Program-made: the position numbers and the translations under genes
The notes under the pieces: model-generated
Databases searched by the model: none
The model's input: the letters and a program-made list of their open reading frames with translations, nothing else
What the model was told of the DNA's origin: nothing
Assembly (NCBI GenBank): GCA_910574455.1
Contig: CAJSYZ010000005.1
Location: forward strand, 7,130,001 to 7,194,000
Direction of reading: 5' to 3'
Length of the DNA: 64,000 nt
Source of the DNA: Trichaptum fuscoviolaceum
Taxonomy: Eukaryota > Basidiomycota > Agaricomycetes > Hymenochaetales > Trichaptaceae
Shown: positions 1 through 12,124 of the stretch, piece by piece
Numbering within the stretch: the first letter of the stretch is position 1
Layout of the letters: the number at the start of each line of letters is the position of its first letter

Positions 1-141
1 CAAAACACCACAGTGCGTCGTAGTTCGTTTATGTTCAAAATCTTACATTGACACACGCTCAATAGCTGTTCGTCATATATTAGCTTGCATGATTGCACCC
101 AAATTCAACCTTCGTTTGCCGACAGTGAGCGATGCATAAAG

Positions 142-1302
142 TTCTCAAGGTTTATCGCAGTATTGGGACTTGCGAATCAAGTGGCAATTGTCTGTGAGAC
201 CAACTTTCTCTAACTCAATCCATATTATTCAAATACTTCGATCAGTTACAATGACTCTGAGGACCTATGCTCTGTATCAACGAAATGCCATAATTCTTTT
301 TATCATGTGCATCAGCGGATTGTATTGCACGGTTGTATTATTTGTGAGTAGCATCTCTTTCAGTTCCTAGTCACAAGATTCTAGAGGATGTACTCAAGAA
401 GTCTTAGTACGTCATCTTCTACATGACTTCAGTGGTTATCTCCTTTTCTTTCGGCGTCCCCGAGTCGTCCCGAACTATCGTCCAGACCTGCAACACCACT
501 GCCGCTGTCTTGTGAGCTCCTTCAACCAGTATAATCCCAATTTATATCCTAAATATTTTTGTCAGTCGTATGTCTCTTTAGCTCACTACTTCTGATTAAT
601 GCGACATTAAGACATTCGTTGCTTAGCATATGTGCTAGCCATCACATCTGTGATACAGTTTGATGTTGTCGTTTTTATCCTCACAGCAACCCATACAATG
701 CATACTATGAAATCAGATCCTCATATGTGGTCCGTCTCCCCCTTGTACTCGCTCATATTTAGAGATGGTGAGACTATGCACTTTCTCTACATCTCTCATT
801 GTGAAATGCTAACTGACTTTCAGGTTGCATGTACTTTATGTGAGCGGCTGTCTGTTTGCCGACTCGAAGTAACGATACTTAAGCTTCATGACAAGGGTTA
901 TGATTATTGCAAATGCATTCCCCTTCATCTATTTCTGGGTAGGAGCTATGAAAAAGAATAGATTGTCGTCATTCACATCGTACCATCTATTCTAGATGCA
1001 CTCTCAACAATTATTCATGAGAGAGATGGGAGCCAATTGGGTGATTGGACCAGCGTAAGACTCCCTTAACCACCGCCTCATTGGTTTACTTGGACTGATT
1101 CTGACTGTTGCTGTGTAGCATTTCTGTCGCTCTACTTTCTCGCCTTATGCTCAACCTGCGGCGAGAAAATGAGTACACTATCCGAGGAGATTTCCGTAGC
1201 TTGAATTTCGTGCCCTCTCGGATTCTGTTTGCCCCGAGAATCCTTGGGAACCTGACGGCCGAGCTTCGCACTGATATCGAGGGCACCGAAGACGCTGAAT
1301 AG
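142..1302 (+). CDS. DUF6533-type multi-pass membrane protein (5' end not resolved)
   Basis: Spliced reading gives the core of a basidiomycete DUF6533-family integral membrane protein. The pieces appear in the expected order: a hydrophobic stretch containing MTLRTYALYQRNAI (the family's LRVYALYGR-like motif) near 250-340, FDVVVFILTATHTM near 660-700, LIFRDG before an intron at about 769, FMTRVMIIANAFPFIYFW near 883-937, and SRLMLNLR near 1144, the family's hallmark C-terminal motif. The stop is at 1300-1302. At least six short introns are needed. One of them (starting near 838 with GTGAGC, ending in AAG near 882) removes an apparent in-frame stop, so I do not regard the gene as broken. The start is unclear: upstream sequence to position 1 gives no convincing first exon, so the gene may begin outside the window. 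The function of the family is unknown. Confidence 0.6.
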
Positions 1303-1909
1303 TAGTTGTATGTTTGATTCCGCAGTGGTAATATCTTGATAACATGCGTATGTTTCGGATTCAAGTTCGGGGATTTTGAAGGCTCGTACGGATTGTCCTT
1401 TGCATTCCATGTCGCATCTTAATTTATAAAACCCTTGCTCCTTAAATCTGAGTATCATTTACTACGTTTTCATTGTCGTTTGAGCGTGCGTCGAGCGTGC
1501 CTGAAGATCACAAATCGACGGTTATAAGCATTTCCACCCGACGCCCGTGAGATAAACTTGAAGCCTTTGCGGCGCGGCACGATAGTTGAGCCGAGGATAT
1601 TGACGTTCAAGTTTCAGTTTCCAGTGCAAGGGTGCACAAAATGCAGATGACCCTGAAATGAAAGCTGTCAACAATTCCACGTATAGCAACGAGATAAAAT
1701 GATATGATGAGTTTAAGACATAGCAGATAACGTCGCCCATCATTTTGTCCCCGCGCTTGCCCTTGCCATTACCACTGGCAGTGATCGGAACAGCGCCCCC
1801 GTCGGCGACTAACGGTCAGTGATCATCAAAGGGCATGATACTACCACTGGTGAGGGCTTAGTATAAAGTGCAGATCCCGGAGACACCATCCCAGCAGGGT
1901 TGCGCTGTG
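1303..1909. other. Intergenic stretch with promoter of the next gene
   Basis: No coding exon was recognised on either strand. The right end holds the core promoter of the Gly/Ser-rich membrane protein gene. Confidence 0.5.
1862..1867 (+). promoter_or_regulatory. Putative TATA box
   Basis: TATAAA lies 48 bp upstream of the ATG at 1910. Spacing is consistent with a short 5' leader. Assignment rests on sequence and position only. Confidence 0.4.
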
Positions 1910-3621
1910 ATGTCCCCTCTTCGTCGCGCTGTCTCTGAAGAGGAAGTGTTTACCGCGAAGCCTTATGAAAAGCTCTTCGTCCGTGTGGTGTCTCAGCTAG
2001 TTCGGAGGAAAGGTGGTGGAGGACACGGTAGCAGCAGCGGAAGCCATGGTAGCTCGACACACGGCGGTGGCTCGTCCACCCATGGCAGCGGCAGCAGCAG
2101 TGGGGGCTCGTCGTCCAGCGGAGGCTCGACAACCAGCCATGGTTCTGGGACATCCAGCAGCGGACGGACGAAAGGCGGTGGAACTACCAGCCCAGCTGTA
2201 CGACATGGCGCGTCCTCCACCTTCACGAACTCCCAAGGTGCACGAAGCTTCAGCATCCCGAAGTCGGGAAGTAAGACGGGTTCTGCGACGCCCTACTCTG
2301 ACGGTGGGGGCTCTCGCTTCGTCTTGGGGTCGGGTACAACGTTCAGTGGACGGGAAGCGGGAGGTTCTGATAGGGTGAGTTTCCCGACTATAGCATACCC
2401 TGCTAACAGAATCTGATAAATCATGCCTCAGACATACGTGTACGGTACATCACGCTTTGGGAGTGGTTATCCGTATGGTGGTTATGGAACATACGTGGAT
2501 TACAGGCCATTCCCTTATGTCTTTTATCCTTCACCGCCTGCACATCACTACTATGGCGGGCAGGAGGTACGTATATTGCAATCGCAAGTTAACCGATCTC
2601 GTCTAATTGTCCTGCATCTTCTATAGTATCTAAATGCGACTGATCGTCCAGGAGGGAACCTTTCCACAGCAATCATCCAACCCTCCTACAACACTTCTTT
2701 TGTCACCTATCGTATCCTCGGCGACAGCTCGTCCGTCTTGTCCGTCCTCGATGCACTCATTGCCAACTGCTCCGTAGCTAATAGTTCTTCATCGATCTCA
2801 GCCTACACGCCCTCGCCCTCCACCTGGCCGCTTCCGGAACAGATCATCCAGTACTACCGTGCTTCATCTTTCAGCTTATCTCTGGATGGCTACAACAACA
2901 CCGCTGCGCTGCCCTCCAACATGCCTGCGTCAAATAGCAGTGCACCTATTCCATTTGACCAAGATACCCCGTTACCAACTGGGCTGAATACCACATTTTT
3001 GGCCTGCGTGAACACGACAATTGGTGCAAGCGTGCCTCTTATGGACCCGGCTGAAAAGCATGGACTTTCTTCAGGAACGATTGGGTTGATTGTATTCTTC
3101 TCGATCGTAGGAGCCAAGGCAATTGCATGGATTATATATTGGCTATATCGCAGACACAACCGAGTTAAACGAACTCTGAGGTTCGTTGATTGACTCCCTG
3201 CTTATCTGAAATGACCCGGCTAATAAACTTCTTCAGGGAAACCGAGGGCGTGGGCTATGTCATGCCGGAGGGACACAAGCCCGTGAAAGGGTTGTCTAAC
3301 ATTCCCTTCGTCAAACGCTTCAGGTACCGAGCTGTAGCCAAGTCGCAAGCCGAGAAAGACGAGGACCAGGATGATCACGACTTCCAAGATACTCCTTCGG
3401 CGGTGGGCCGCAAGAGTATTTCGGAAGATAGCTTGGCCGAGCCTCCGGCGTACTCGAAGGAACCGTACGACAAGCCCCTGGATGGCACTAAGGAGACTGC
3501 AGAACACAAGATGCCCGAGGACGATGCGTCAAACCATCATGCAGCCCAGACGGAACACACCCACAACGATGAAAAGATTGACGATACCCCGACTTCCCCC
3601 ATCTCACATGCGAGCGTATAA
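1910..3621 (+). CDS. Gly/Ser-rich single-pass membrane protein of unknown function
   Basis: Four exons, 1910-2374, 2432-2566, 2627-3180 and 3237-3621, join in frame to about 512 codons. Residues ~35-115 are a Gly/Ser/Thr/His low-complexity tract (GGGGHGSSSG and similar). A Tyr/Pro/Gly-rich stretch follows (FGSGYPYGGYGTYV). Next comes a conserved-looking region with several N-glycosylation sequons (NLST, NCSV, NSSS), then one transmembrane helix (TIGLIVFFSIVGAKAIAWII), a basic stop-transfer YRRHNRVKR, and an acidic tail. The sequons before the helix and the basic residues after it suggest an outside-N, cytosol-C topology. I chose the ATG at 1910 because the open frame further upstream has no ATG; no signal peptide is visible from it, so a missed 5' exon is possible. 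Similar proteins are common in Agaricomycetes; no function is known to me. Confidence 0.7.
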
Positions 3622-3897
3622 ATGTTTGACTATGAGGTCAACTCAAGCCTCGAATGGCGCACTAAATTATTGTTATAATTATAAGACGCCCAGGGTCTCC
3701 TTCGCTTGTAGTTTACGTGCTTGTCATTGGATCAGTGATACAATTCAGCATTATTATTGCTTTTGACCTCAGAGCAAAGCGTGCATTAAAAAAGCGAAAG
3801 GAACAGCAATCATCTAGATCGCCTAAATGATAAATACAGAAAGAATGCGAGCTCGGTCTAAGAATAAGTAGAAGAGTTGAACCCAAAGAAAAGAGCC

Positions 3898-5898
3898 CTA
3901 CTGAAGTGCCTTTTCTACATCATGCAGATCCTCTTCAATGGTAGTATTCGGATCAACCTCCTTCTCAGTCTCCTCTTCAGTGCTGCTCGAGACAGGCTGG
4001 GCTTCCGAGGATTCAATAGCAGCAGGGACAGGAGCTTCAGCCCTAGTCTCCGAGTCCAATGAGCTCTTAGCTACCACCTCTGTCTCAGCTTCCGGAGCCT
4101 CGACCAGTTCCTCACTCGACGAAGGAGACGCAGGATCTGACGAGCCCTGCTCACCGATGACGACGAACTCGTCGCTTTTGCTTTCGTCCTCGCCTTCCAC
4201 TTTTTTCTCCGCCTGGGCTTGGGCCTGGGCCTCATCGAGGACTCGCTTCCTCTCTAACAGGAGCTCGATGTCATCCGCGTTCCGAGAATTTGACGCATCT
4301 GAGGATTCTTCTACCACAGGTGGCTCTGAGGGAGTCTCCGGAGCGGACTCTTTGGAAACTTCTGGAGGCCCTTCAGATGGAACAGACGTCGATGGAGAAA
4401 CATGTGGTTTGCATAGCTCCTTTGAGTCCGCGACCATTTCAAGTACATCGACATGCGGGAATTCAGTGGTATCGTTTGACTCTGGTGGAGGGACAGGTGG
4501 AGGGACAGGGTCGTTCGTTGGCACACTGGCTTCGTTGTTAAGAGGAGGTTCTGCGGCTTCTTCCTGGACTGGTAGGGGTTGTGGTCCATCTTTTTCTTCA
4601 CCGGGCAGTCCGGCCGGAGGAGGCCCACTCTGAATTTGCTCATGAACGTCTTCCTCTTCCTCTTCCTCCTCCTTCGCCCCGGTGGCCTCTACTTCGTGCG
4701 ACGCAGCGACTCGTTGAAATTCTTCATTGAATGCGGCCACATCACTTAGCACCATCGTGTCTGTCCTGTTACGACCCATCTTGCGTGGACTACTCAACAC
4801 ACCACCAGCAGGACTGCCGCCTCCTTTTTCGGGACTCCACGATCTGTTGGACCCCAAATCGTATCCAGAGGGCTCCTGCGTCTGCCGCGCGTAAAGTCCT
4901 TCCCTCTCTGATTCATTCCCTGCACCTGCCAGCTCGTAACCTCCCGATGGGTGCAGCGAAGCACCCATGAGGCGAGGTGGATCGACTTCCCTGCCAGAAT
5001 CCGAGCTATCGGAGGTATCGCCGCTGTGTAGCCTTGGTGGAATCACTAGGAAGTCGGACGGAACGAGCTCGAAGCGTGCTGTTAGAGCGAGGAAACGCGC
5101 ATAAAGAGATGACTCGGCTTCCGAGTTTTCGAACGCTTCGCGGTGATGGAAGTACGCATGAGCAAATATCCTCCCGAGTCTACGGGCAAGAGAGGAGAAA
5201 TGTCTAATTGATGCGTTTGGAATAGACAATCTAGTAACGTATATGGTATTAGAGAACTTGAGTAAGATGAAAAGTAATCGGACGTACCGAGAGGGGAACG
5301 CGCGAGGGGAGTTGAGCAACGCCGTAGCACTGTCCAAAGTATGGATGATATAATCGATAGCGCAGCATTGCTTGAAAGTATTTTAACATCGGAATCATTT
5401 AAATCAATGAAGGAGACGAACCTCCATAGCCCCGTCATTGCCGTGCGCAACACAGAGGTAAAGCCACTCGCCAGCCTTCATCTCAGGGCATGATGAACGC
5501 GTACACTCCTGCTGCAGAGAAGTGATAAGAGGATGCGAAAGGTCCTGAGCAATACGTCTGTTATCAAAATTTAGTCAAAGTCTTGTAAATTCATGACGGA
5601 AGCAAACAAACCTCAGGTGCTCATAAATCCAGCATGCCTCATCCACGAAAACCTCGCCCTTTCCATCCTTCTCACTTGACGATTCATCATTCTCCCCCTT
5701 CCCCTTGATCTTCCCAGGGAGGGAAACAATAGTCTCAACATCGTGTGGGTTTTTCCGGATTAGCAGGGAAATATACTCCTGTAGTTGGAATGCACTGTCC
5801 AAGTCAGATAGGGATGGACCTTCAGCAGGGATTGGAGGGTAGAAAGACGACAGCCTTGAGCCGCGAAGAGGTCGGCGAGGGGGAGGAGCAACAACCAT
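3898..5898 (-). CDS. MOB4/phocein family protein with long acidic C-terminal extension
   Basis: Exons on the minus strand are 5898-5612, 5557-5422, 5370-5288 and 5230-3898. They join in frame to 612 residues. Residues ~1-236 are a Mob1/phocein domain: DEACWIYEHLR, then ECTRSSCPEMKAGEW, WLYLCVAH, CCAIDYIIHTLDSA, LLNSPRAFPSR and RRLGRIFAHAYFHHREAF. The zinc ligands are visible as CTRSSC (C-X4-C) and the HAYFHH histidines. The ordered matches are closest to MOB4/phocein (animals) and MOB3 of filamentous fungi. That family is a subunit of the STRIPAK phosphatase-kinase complex, which controls development, fusion and septation. Canonical family members are about 220-230 residues, so residues ~237-612 are an unusual Glu/Ser/Pro-rich, apparently disordered tail with an EEEEEEED run. 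No frameshift was seen. Family assignment is strong; complex membership is inferred from the family. Confidence 0.88.
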
Positions 5899-6733
5899 GT
5901 TAGAAACAGTACAGTCAGAAGAAACTACAGCTGAACTTGGGAATTTGTACTGCGTATAACATATTCAACCTCGGGGCTGAAGCTGTTTGCTCCAGTCAAC
6001 GTTACCAAACAATTGAATACACCATTATACTAGTAAGCGCACCACTGCCAGTGAACTTGCGGCCTTTTCCACTGGCCGCACGGGTATTCTTCATGCACCG
6101 TCACTGCAACATCTATTCTCTTGTTTCTCTACATCTTCACTTATTCGAAAGATCCATGTAAACCCTGATCTCGATGGTTGCTCCTGAAACGTGCTCTTAA
6201 GTCCTCATCAACTATCTCATGAGATCCTATTTCATCACGAACTTACTATGAAGGGATGTCATTAAGGAAGTCAATGAGCCAAAGGCCCAATAAATAATGG
6301 AATGTACCATTGAAACTATCGAATATGTATTCGGTAAGTTTTCTTGATTCATCAAATCACCGACTCTAACAGTCAGACTTACCTAGTACTACATTCATAG
6401 TGCTTGCTTCCTTCAAGGGCTACTAAGTAGAATTTCACCGTGAACCTGAGTCCTTCAAGCTGGTTTTCGAATTGCCAATATTGCTTGTCTGTTGTTAATT
6501 CGGCTCGGCTAGTGATGTTTATCGAACTTACGATCTAAAAGCGTCGACCTGAGCTCCAACGACTCTTCAAGTTTCTATCGTGAAGTTCGGCTGCCTAAAA
6601 GCTTTGTTCGTTTCAAGGTCATTTTAATACGTCATTAATCTGAGAACAACGGCATGGATGGAACGCAGGCTGTATAAAGAGGAAGTGGACATCACTGGAG
6701 GTCGTGCGCTGACTTATCTTCTCCCTCCACAGG
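5899..6733. other. Divergent intergenic region
   Basis: The region lies between the divergently transcribed MOB4-like gene (minus) and the A-T-R enzyme (plus). It probably holds both promoters. I saw no RNA gene or coding exon, and no clear TATA box next to either start. Confidence 0.45.
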
Positions 6734-9700
6734 ATGAACCAAACCTTCAAAGCACCGCCGTCATTGGACAACAATTCTGCGACACTGTTAAACATTTGGG
6801 AACACCATGAAAAGCATTCAACGGACCATCCGATTTTCCAGTATTCGTCTGGAGAGACGAACGAAATGGGCAACGTCATTACGTGGGGTGAAGCGATGCG
6901 TGCCATGCATGCTGCTGGGAGGGACATAGTCGACTCGCTAGTCAATGACCGTAGCATAGGCTCCGGCAGGGACAATAGGGAGCGACCTGTTATTGGTATC
7001 CTCGCTGTATCCGGTTAGTTCTTCAATTAGTCTATCGTTGTATCTTTGCATTTGACTTCCGTAAAACCCCTAGATATGATCACTGCGTGGGCGAGTGTTA
7101 CGGGTATTATTCGGGCTGGCTTTATAGTTCTCCTCTTGTCACCTCGTAACTCTCCACCAGCCCTGGCACAGCTCTTGAAGTCCACTGGATGTCAAATGCT
7201 TGTTCACAGTACCGATAAGCTTGTAGAAAAGACCTTAGCGGAAACTTTAGCTCTTCTTCGGAAATCAGAGGAAGCGCCCATGTCCCTTTGCCGGCTTCCG
7301 AGCTACGATGAAACGTATAGGCGACGACACCCCGTGCATCCCCTTCCTCAGGATTTGAGCGCCCATCCGGACGACGTAGTTCTTATAACCCATACTTCAG
7401 GTTCGTAAAGTATCATTTCATCTTACCTAAACATATGTACCTGTCTCAAAACAACCCCAGGAACGACTACATTCCCGAAACCGCGAATGATCTCGCACAG
7501 ATCGTTCTTGCAATTCTCGAAATACTGGTGTACGTGGACACTCCTAACAAGAAACAATGTTCTTACTTTATGTATAGATTACCAAAACATAAAAGTGTCA
7601 GGCAGTGTCTTGGCCATGCACGGCTCACCGCATTTTCGTTCGTCTTGTCTCAGTCAATTTAGCCGTGAATGATTGAGTTTGAACTTTAGATATGATGGGT
7701 ACAATCCCAACCCTGGGATGGACGGTGCATATTATCTTATTCTTCAAGCCGTATCGCCCATCCGCTTACTCGCATTGTCTATCCTCAGTCTGTAAGCGGG
7801 ATGGTTATGGGCGTTTTCGCTCCGAAGACGCCACCGACAGTGCCTGCCCCCCGTTCTGTTCTCGATGCAGCTGTCGCGTCTCAAGCTAAAATCATGTTTG
7901 GAGTTCCCTCCTTTTGTGAGGTGAGGTAGATTTGTCGAAAGGGTAAACGTAGAGCTTACTTGCCATTCATAGAGCTGGTCATCCGATGAAGAAGCAGTCA
8001 AAAACCTTGCCAGCTTCGACATCATTGTAAGTACCTTAAATCTTTGAGAGGTGCGCGCCATTTCAATTGCTTCAGATGCTCGGGGGTGGGCCGATGAATA
8101 GAAGAGTTGGCGAACTGCTGGTTTCGAGAGGTGTCAATATTCGAACACAGTATGGGACGTAGGTATCTTCTCTTCCGAGCTCTTTTTTCCGACGCGACTT
8201 ACACATCTTTAGGACTGAGATTGGGTCGGTATCGGCACACCCTATAGGTTAGTAGCATTCTGCTTGCCTCCATTTGCCGTACTCAACGGATGACTACCGA
8301 TTAGACATCGCCCCAAACGACTGGGAATACTTTAAGGTAATTTCCTTCGATACCCTGTTTGCTCACATGCAGTAAAGTTAGCTCATCACACACGTAGATA
8401 TCTGAGCATATTGATGCGCATCTTGTTCGTGATGAGGGTTCCGAAGATGTTTACGAGCTTAGTATAACCGTGAGTATCTTTAGTTGTGATTTTTAGTCTT
8501 CAACAGTACATTTAACGATTCAATCAGGAGTCACCTGGCCTACGGCCCTGTACGTTCAATTCGGAGATTGACGACAGACCGGCCTATGCCACCGGAGACT
8601 TGCTTTCCCGACATCATTGTAACACAGAACTGTGGCGTGTCGTCGGGAGAAAGGACGACCAAATCATGCACTCGAATGGCGAGAAGACTAATCCAGGTCC
8701 AATCGGTAAGAAAAACATGAGCGCTATCCTCGAGCAAAGCTTTGATCAGTGGATGCTATACAGAATCCATTATAGCCAAGCACCCAAGTGTGAGAAGACT
8801 ACTGATGTTTGGAAGGAAACAGTTTCATCCAGGGATCATCATTGAACCAGTTGAGAACCTCAAAGACGTGAAATCACAAACCGCCTTCATTGATGACATT
8901 TGGTATATGCAAGCACACTAGCTCGATTATAACGATACTGACATGTCTCAGGCCGAATGTGGAAGAGGCCAACGCTCATGCCCCGAGTCATTCCCGTCTC
9001 TTCAGAGAGGTATGGCCCATGTCCGTTGATGCGATCATATGCTCATTAATACTGCTTAGATGATTGTAATCACCAACCCAACAAAGCCGCTCAAAGTTAC
9101 GCCCAAGCAAACTTTAAGGCGGTCGGAGATACTGAAAGATTATGCTGACGAAATAGCAGAAGTCTATCGCACCTTCCAACAGGCTGCCCCCTCCATGGAT
9201 ACAACATGCACGCTGAAGTCATTGAATGAAGCGGACTGCGTTAGTTTCATCCATGCTGAGGTGGCTCGAATACTCGGGCACAGCTTAGAGAATGACGCTG
9301 ATTTTTTTCAGAATGGCTTCAACAGGTATGTCTCGCATTGAACGATCTTTAAGTGCGCTGATGACACGGAATACCAGCTTGGAAGCAATGTATCTTCGGC
9401 GTACAGTTGCTCGTGCCATCCATCGGACTAATGTCAATGTTTCGTTCGAGACGAGTTCCATTTATAATTTCCCCACCGCCGCATCTCTCGGAAAGTCTGT
9501 ATCTGAGTTGGTCAACGGAAACATCGCCGCCCCCAAGAATATTAAGGAACGAGCTAGACAATTATCAACACTCGTCCAACGCTACACAGCACAATTTCCA
9601 AACCACGTCGGCACATTACCTCTTCCAGGAAAGGAGGTCGTCCTGGTCACTGGCACCACCGGTAGCCTTGGAATAAACGTTCTAAATAACTTGATCTCGC

Positions 9701-10917
9701 TTGATGCTGTTCAGAAGGTTTACGTTTTCAATCGTAATAGCCATTCGGGAGGACATTCTCGAGACAGGCACATTCAAGCCACGCGACTGCAAGGCCTCGA
9801 CGAGTCCCTGATGGATTCTCCCAAAATTGTCTTTTTTGAGGGAGACATTACTCTCGTCAACATGGGACTCCCTGAAGACGTTATACGGGAGTTGAGAAGT
9901 ACCCTGACAAGCATCCTTCACCTCGGTGAGCACAGAAATAAACATTCTTGCGCCATCTAATGTCTTCTTCCGCAGCGTGGAAAGTGGACTTCAATATGTC
10001 TCTGAATTCATTTATCCCTCATTTGGAGGGCGTTCGCCGCCTCATTGATCTCGCACTCCTCTCTGAATTGGAGAGTGTCCCATCGCTTGTTTTTGCAAGC
10101 TCCCTTTCTGATTTACAGAGTGCGTCATCGACTTTTCTAACGTTACTTCAATGGCTGACCTTAAGCAGATTTCTCTGAAGTAGGGTTAATTCCAGCGACC
10201 GTTAACCCAGATCCTAATACAGCGATCGGAATGGGCTACGGTGAATCGAAATGGGTAGCATCCCGTATATTTGAGTCTGCACGGGAAAGAACGCCCTTGA
10301 GGCCTGTCATCGTCCGAATAGGACAGCTATGCGGTAACAGCGAGACCGGAAGATGGAATGCTTGGGAGTGGTTCCCGAATATTGTTCGATCGGCCAGGGC
10401 CACTGGATGTCTCCCGGAACTTCAAGACGTAAGCATCGCTCTCGATTCACGTCTAGTTTATCTGACAATCTTCCAGGAGCTGTCCTGGATTCCAGTCGAC
10501 ATAGCTGGCTCTACAATTGTTGATCTTCGAAAGGCTGGATACCATGCATCGGTCGTTAATCTCGTTCATCGATATCCCGTCAAGTCAAAGATCATCATTG
10601 ATCAAATCGCGCTGTCTCTCGATCTTCCCGTTGAGCCATATGCCGTGTGGATAGAAAGTCTGAAGCGTCTTAGGGAGACGTCAGCTGCGGATGGAAAGGA
10701 TATCTTGGAGCGAGTACCTGCTCTGAAACTATTCGACTTCTACCAATCGCTCACATCAGAGCTTTCCGGGGGGAAGAAGTCGACTGATGTCATGCAGCTG
10801 AGGCTGGACTTGAATCAGACTGTCAGGTTATCAGACACATTCTCCAGCGAAGGTTTGAAACCTCTAAGAGAAAGTGATGCTACGAGATGGTTGAAGTGCT
10901 GGGAAATGATTTCGTAG
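6734..10917 (+). CDS. NRPS-like A-T-R enzyme (adenylation, thiolation, thioester reductase)
   Basis: About 18 short introns separate exons that join to roughly 1,050 residues. First comes the adenylation domain: DMITAWASVTGIIRAGF; the A3-type loop HTSGTTTFPKPR split by the intron at 7401-7460; MLGGGPMNRRVGE; YGTTEIG; AYATGDLL; GRKDDQIMHSNGEKTNPGP. A thiolation domain follows, with ADFFQNGFNSLEA, where the Ser codon is completed across the intron 9326-9377; it is the phosphopantetheine site (GFNS instead of the usual GxDS). Last is an NAD(P)-binding reductase domain with VTGTTGSLG, the YGESKWVAS Tyr/Lys pair and LSWIPVDIAGS. Such enzymes activate a carboxylic acid as AMP ester, load it on the carrier and release it as aldehyde or alcohol; aryl acids and aminoadipate are known substrates of relatives. 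The join near 8705-8782 is ambiguous: the retained sequence contains AILEQS, resembling a conserved element, so the intron there may be mis-set. The substrate is not predictable by eye. Confidence 0.85.
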
Positions 10918-12124
10918 TTGCGACAAATTGTTCAAGTGGTATTTTGAACTTGATTGACAATCACATTACAGCTGTATTGCTTGCATCTCTACATCTTTTT
11001 AGTTTCGTGAAACCGCTATAGAATGATCAAGCAAAGAGCATCGCTTAAGTCAAGAGGGCTGTGGGTTTCGCTGAGTACTTTCTTGGAATGGCGGCACTGT
11101 TACAACTCTCATCTGCTATACCATGCCTTTCACAGTGTGCGTTCCTGATACAAATTTGTGGGCAGTCGCTTTTCGGTCTATGGAAATCAAACAACCGAGG
11201 TGTAAAGTGTGACTGATCAACTCCCTTGCCGATACATTGTTCTTTTTTCTCATATACCCGTCACTATCCATCATCGCATACGACTCTTGAGACGGTGCCC
11301 TGATGTCAGTATGTAATACATGGTCGCTCTTTGGATCCCGATTCTACGGTTGAAAATACCACTCATTCGGGTTAACTTGGTACGCCGGGCATCTCACTCT
11401 TGCTTCGAATGCTCTAAGAAGAGTTTCCGCTCTGATTTAGGCATGAACATTGCCTAAATATTGAATACGACTTCTCCAGAATAGCTTCGTATGGAAAGCA
11501 ATGATTTCTGTCCCGCAAAATCACTCAATAGAAGAAACGGCCTAACCTACTCGGAGTTTCCCGGCAGCGATCAATCCCGACTTTTTGGTATTACTCACCA
11601 CGCCTGGGACTCTTTCTGCTACCTGTCGCTCCTATCAAGTCCTTGCATGCAAACTCACTTATCTTTGTCTCACATGTCGGTAGGGGGCCCTCAATTACCG
11701 TTATATTTGTCGGGCGGCTTGGCACCGCTGCGAAGATCACTCTCGGTCAAAAATAAGAACTGCCCAAATCGTCGAAGTTCGTGTCTTTTTTGCCTCTCGC
11801 TTGGGACTATGCCCATCCGGTACCGTTGATCATCATCTATTGCCTGTGTGCTCAGTACCGCTTGGATGGTTATGTGCGTGCTTGCGTTCACATAATTACT
11901 TATAACAAGCTCTCTTAGTGGCTGATTTAAGGTGACGTCGCTACCGGTTTCCTCTGAAATTCGCACCTGATGCTAATGTCTTCAGAAAATTTCGTTCCTT
12001 TATGATCTATCTTGAAGCAGTTGACACTGAAGGTGCTATCAAGCGGGTATAAAATGTGCACCTTGATACCTCACATCCCTCACTCCTCGAGTCTGGCTTG
12101 CATCGTCCTCTTTACTCTAACACC
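10918..12124. other. Intergenic region with peroxidase promoter
   Basis: Contains no exon that I can support. A TATAAA at 12048-12053 lies 77 bp upstream of the peroxidase ATG. I looked for metal-response-type TGCRCNC elements near the TATA and found only near matches. Confidence 0.45.
12048..12053 (+). promoter_or_regulatory. Putative TATA box of the peroxidase gene
   Basis: TATAAA, 77 bp upstream of the ATG at 12125. The spacing is compatible with a 40-50 nt leader. Confidence 0.45.

Noticed and set aside
769..960. A frame-breaking stop in the DUF6533 gene suggesting a pseudogene
   Set aside because: Two short introns with normal GT-AG ends remove it and yield the expected family sequence FMTRVMIIANAFPFIYFW.
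1950..2256. Antisense Pro/Leu- and Ala-rich frames over the Gly/Ser tract
   Set aside because: Low-complexity shadows of the coding repeat; no splice or start context.
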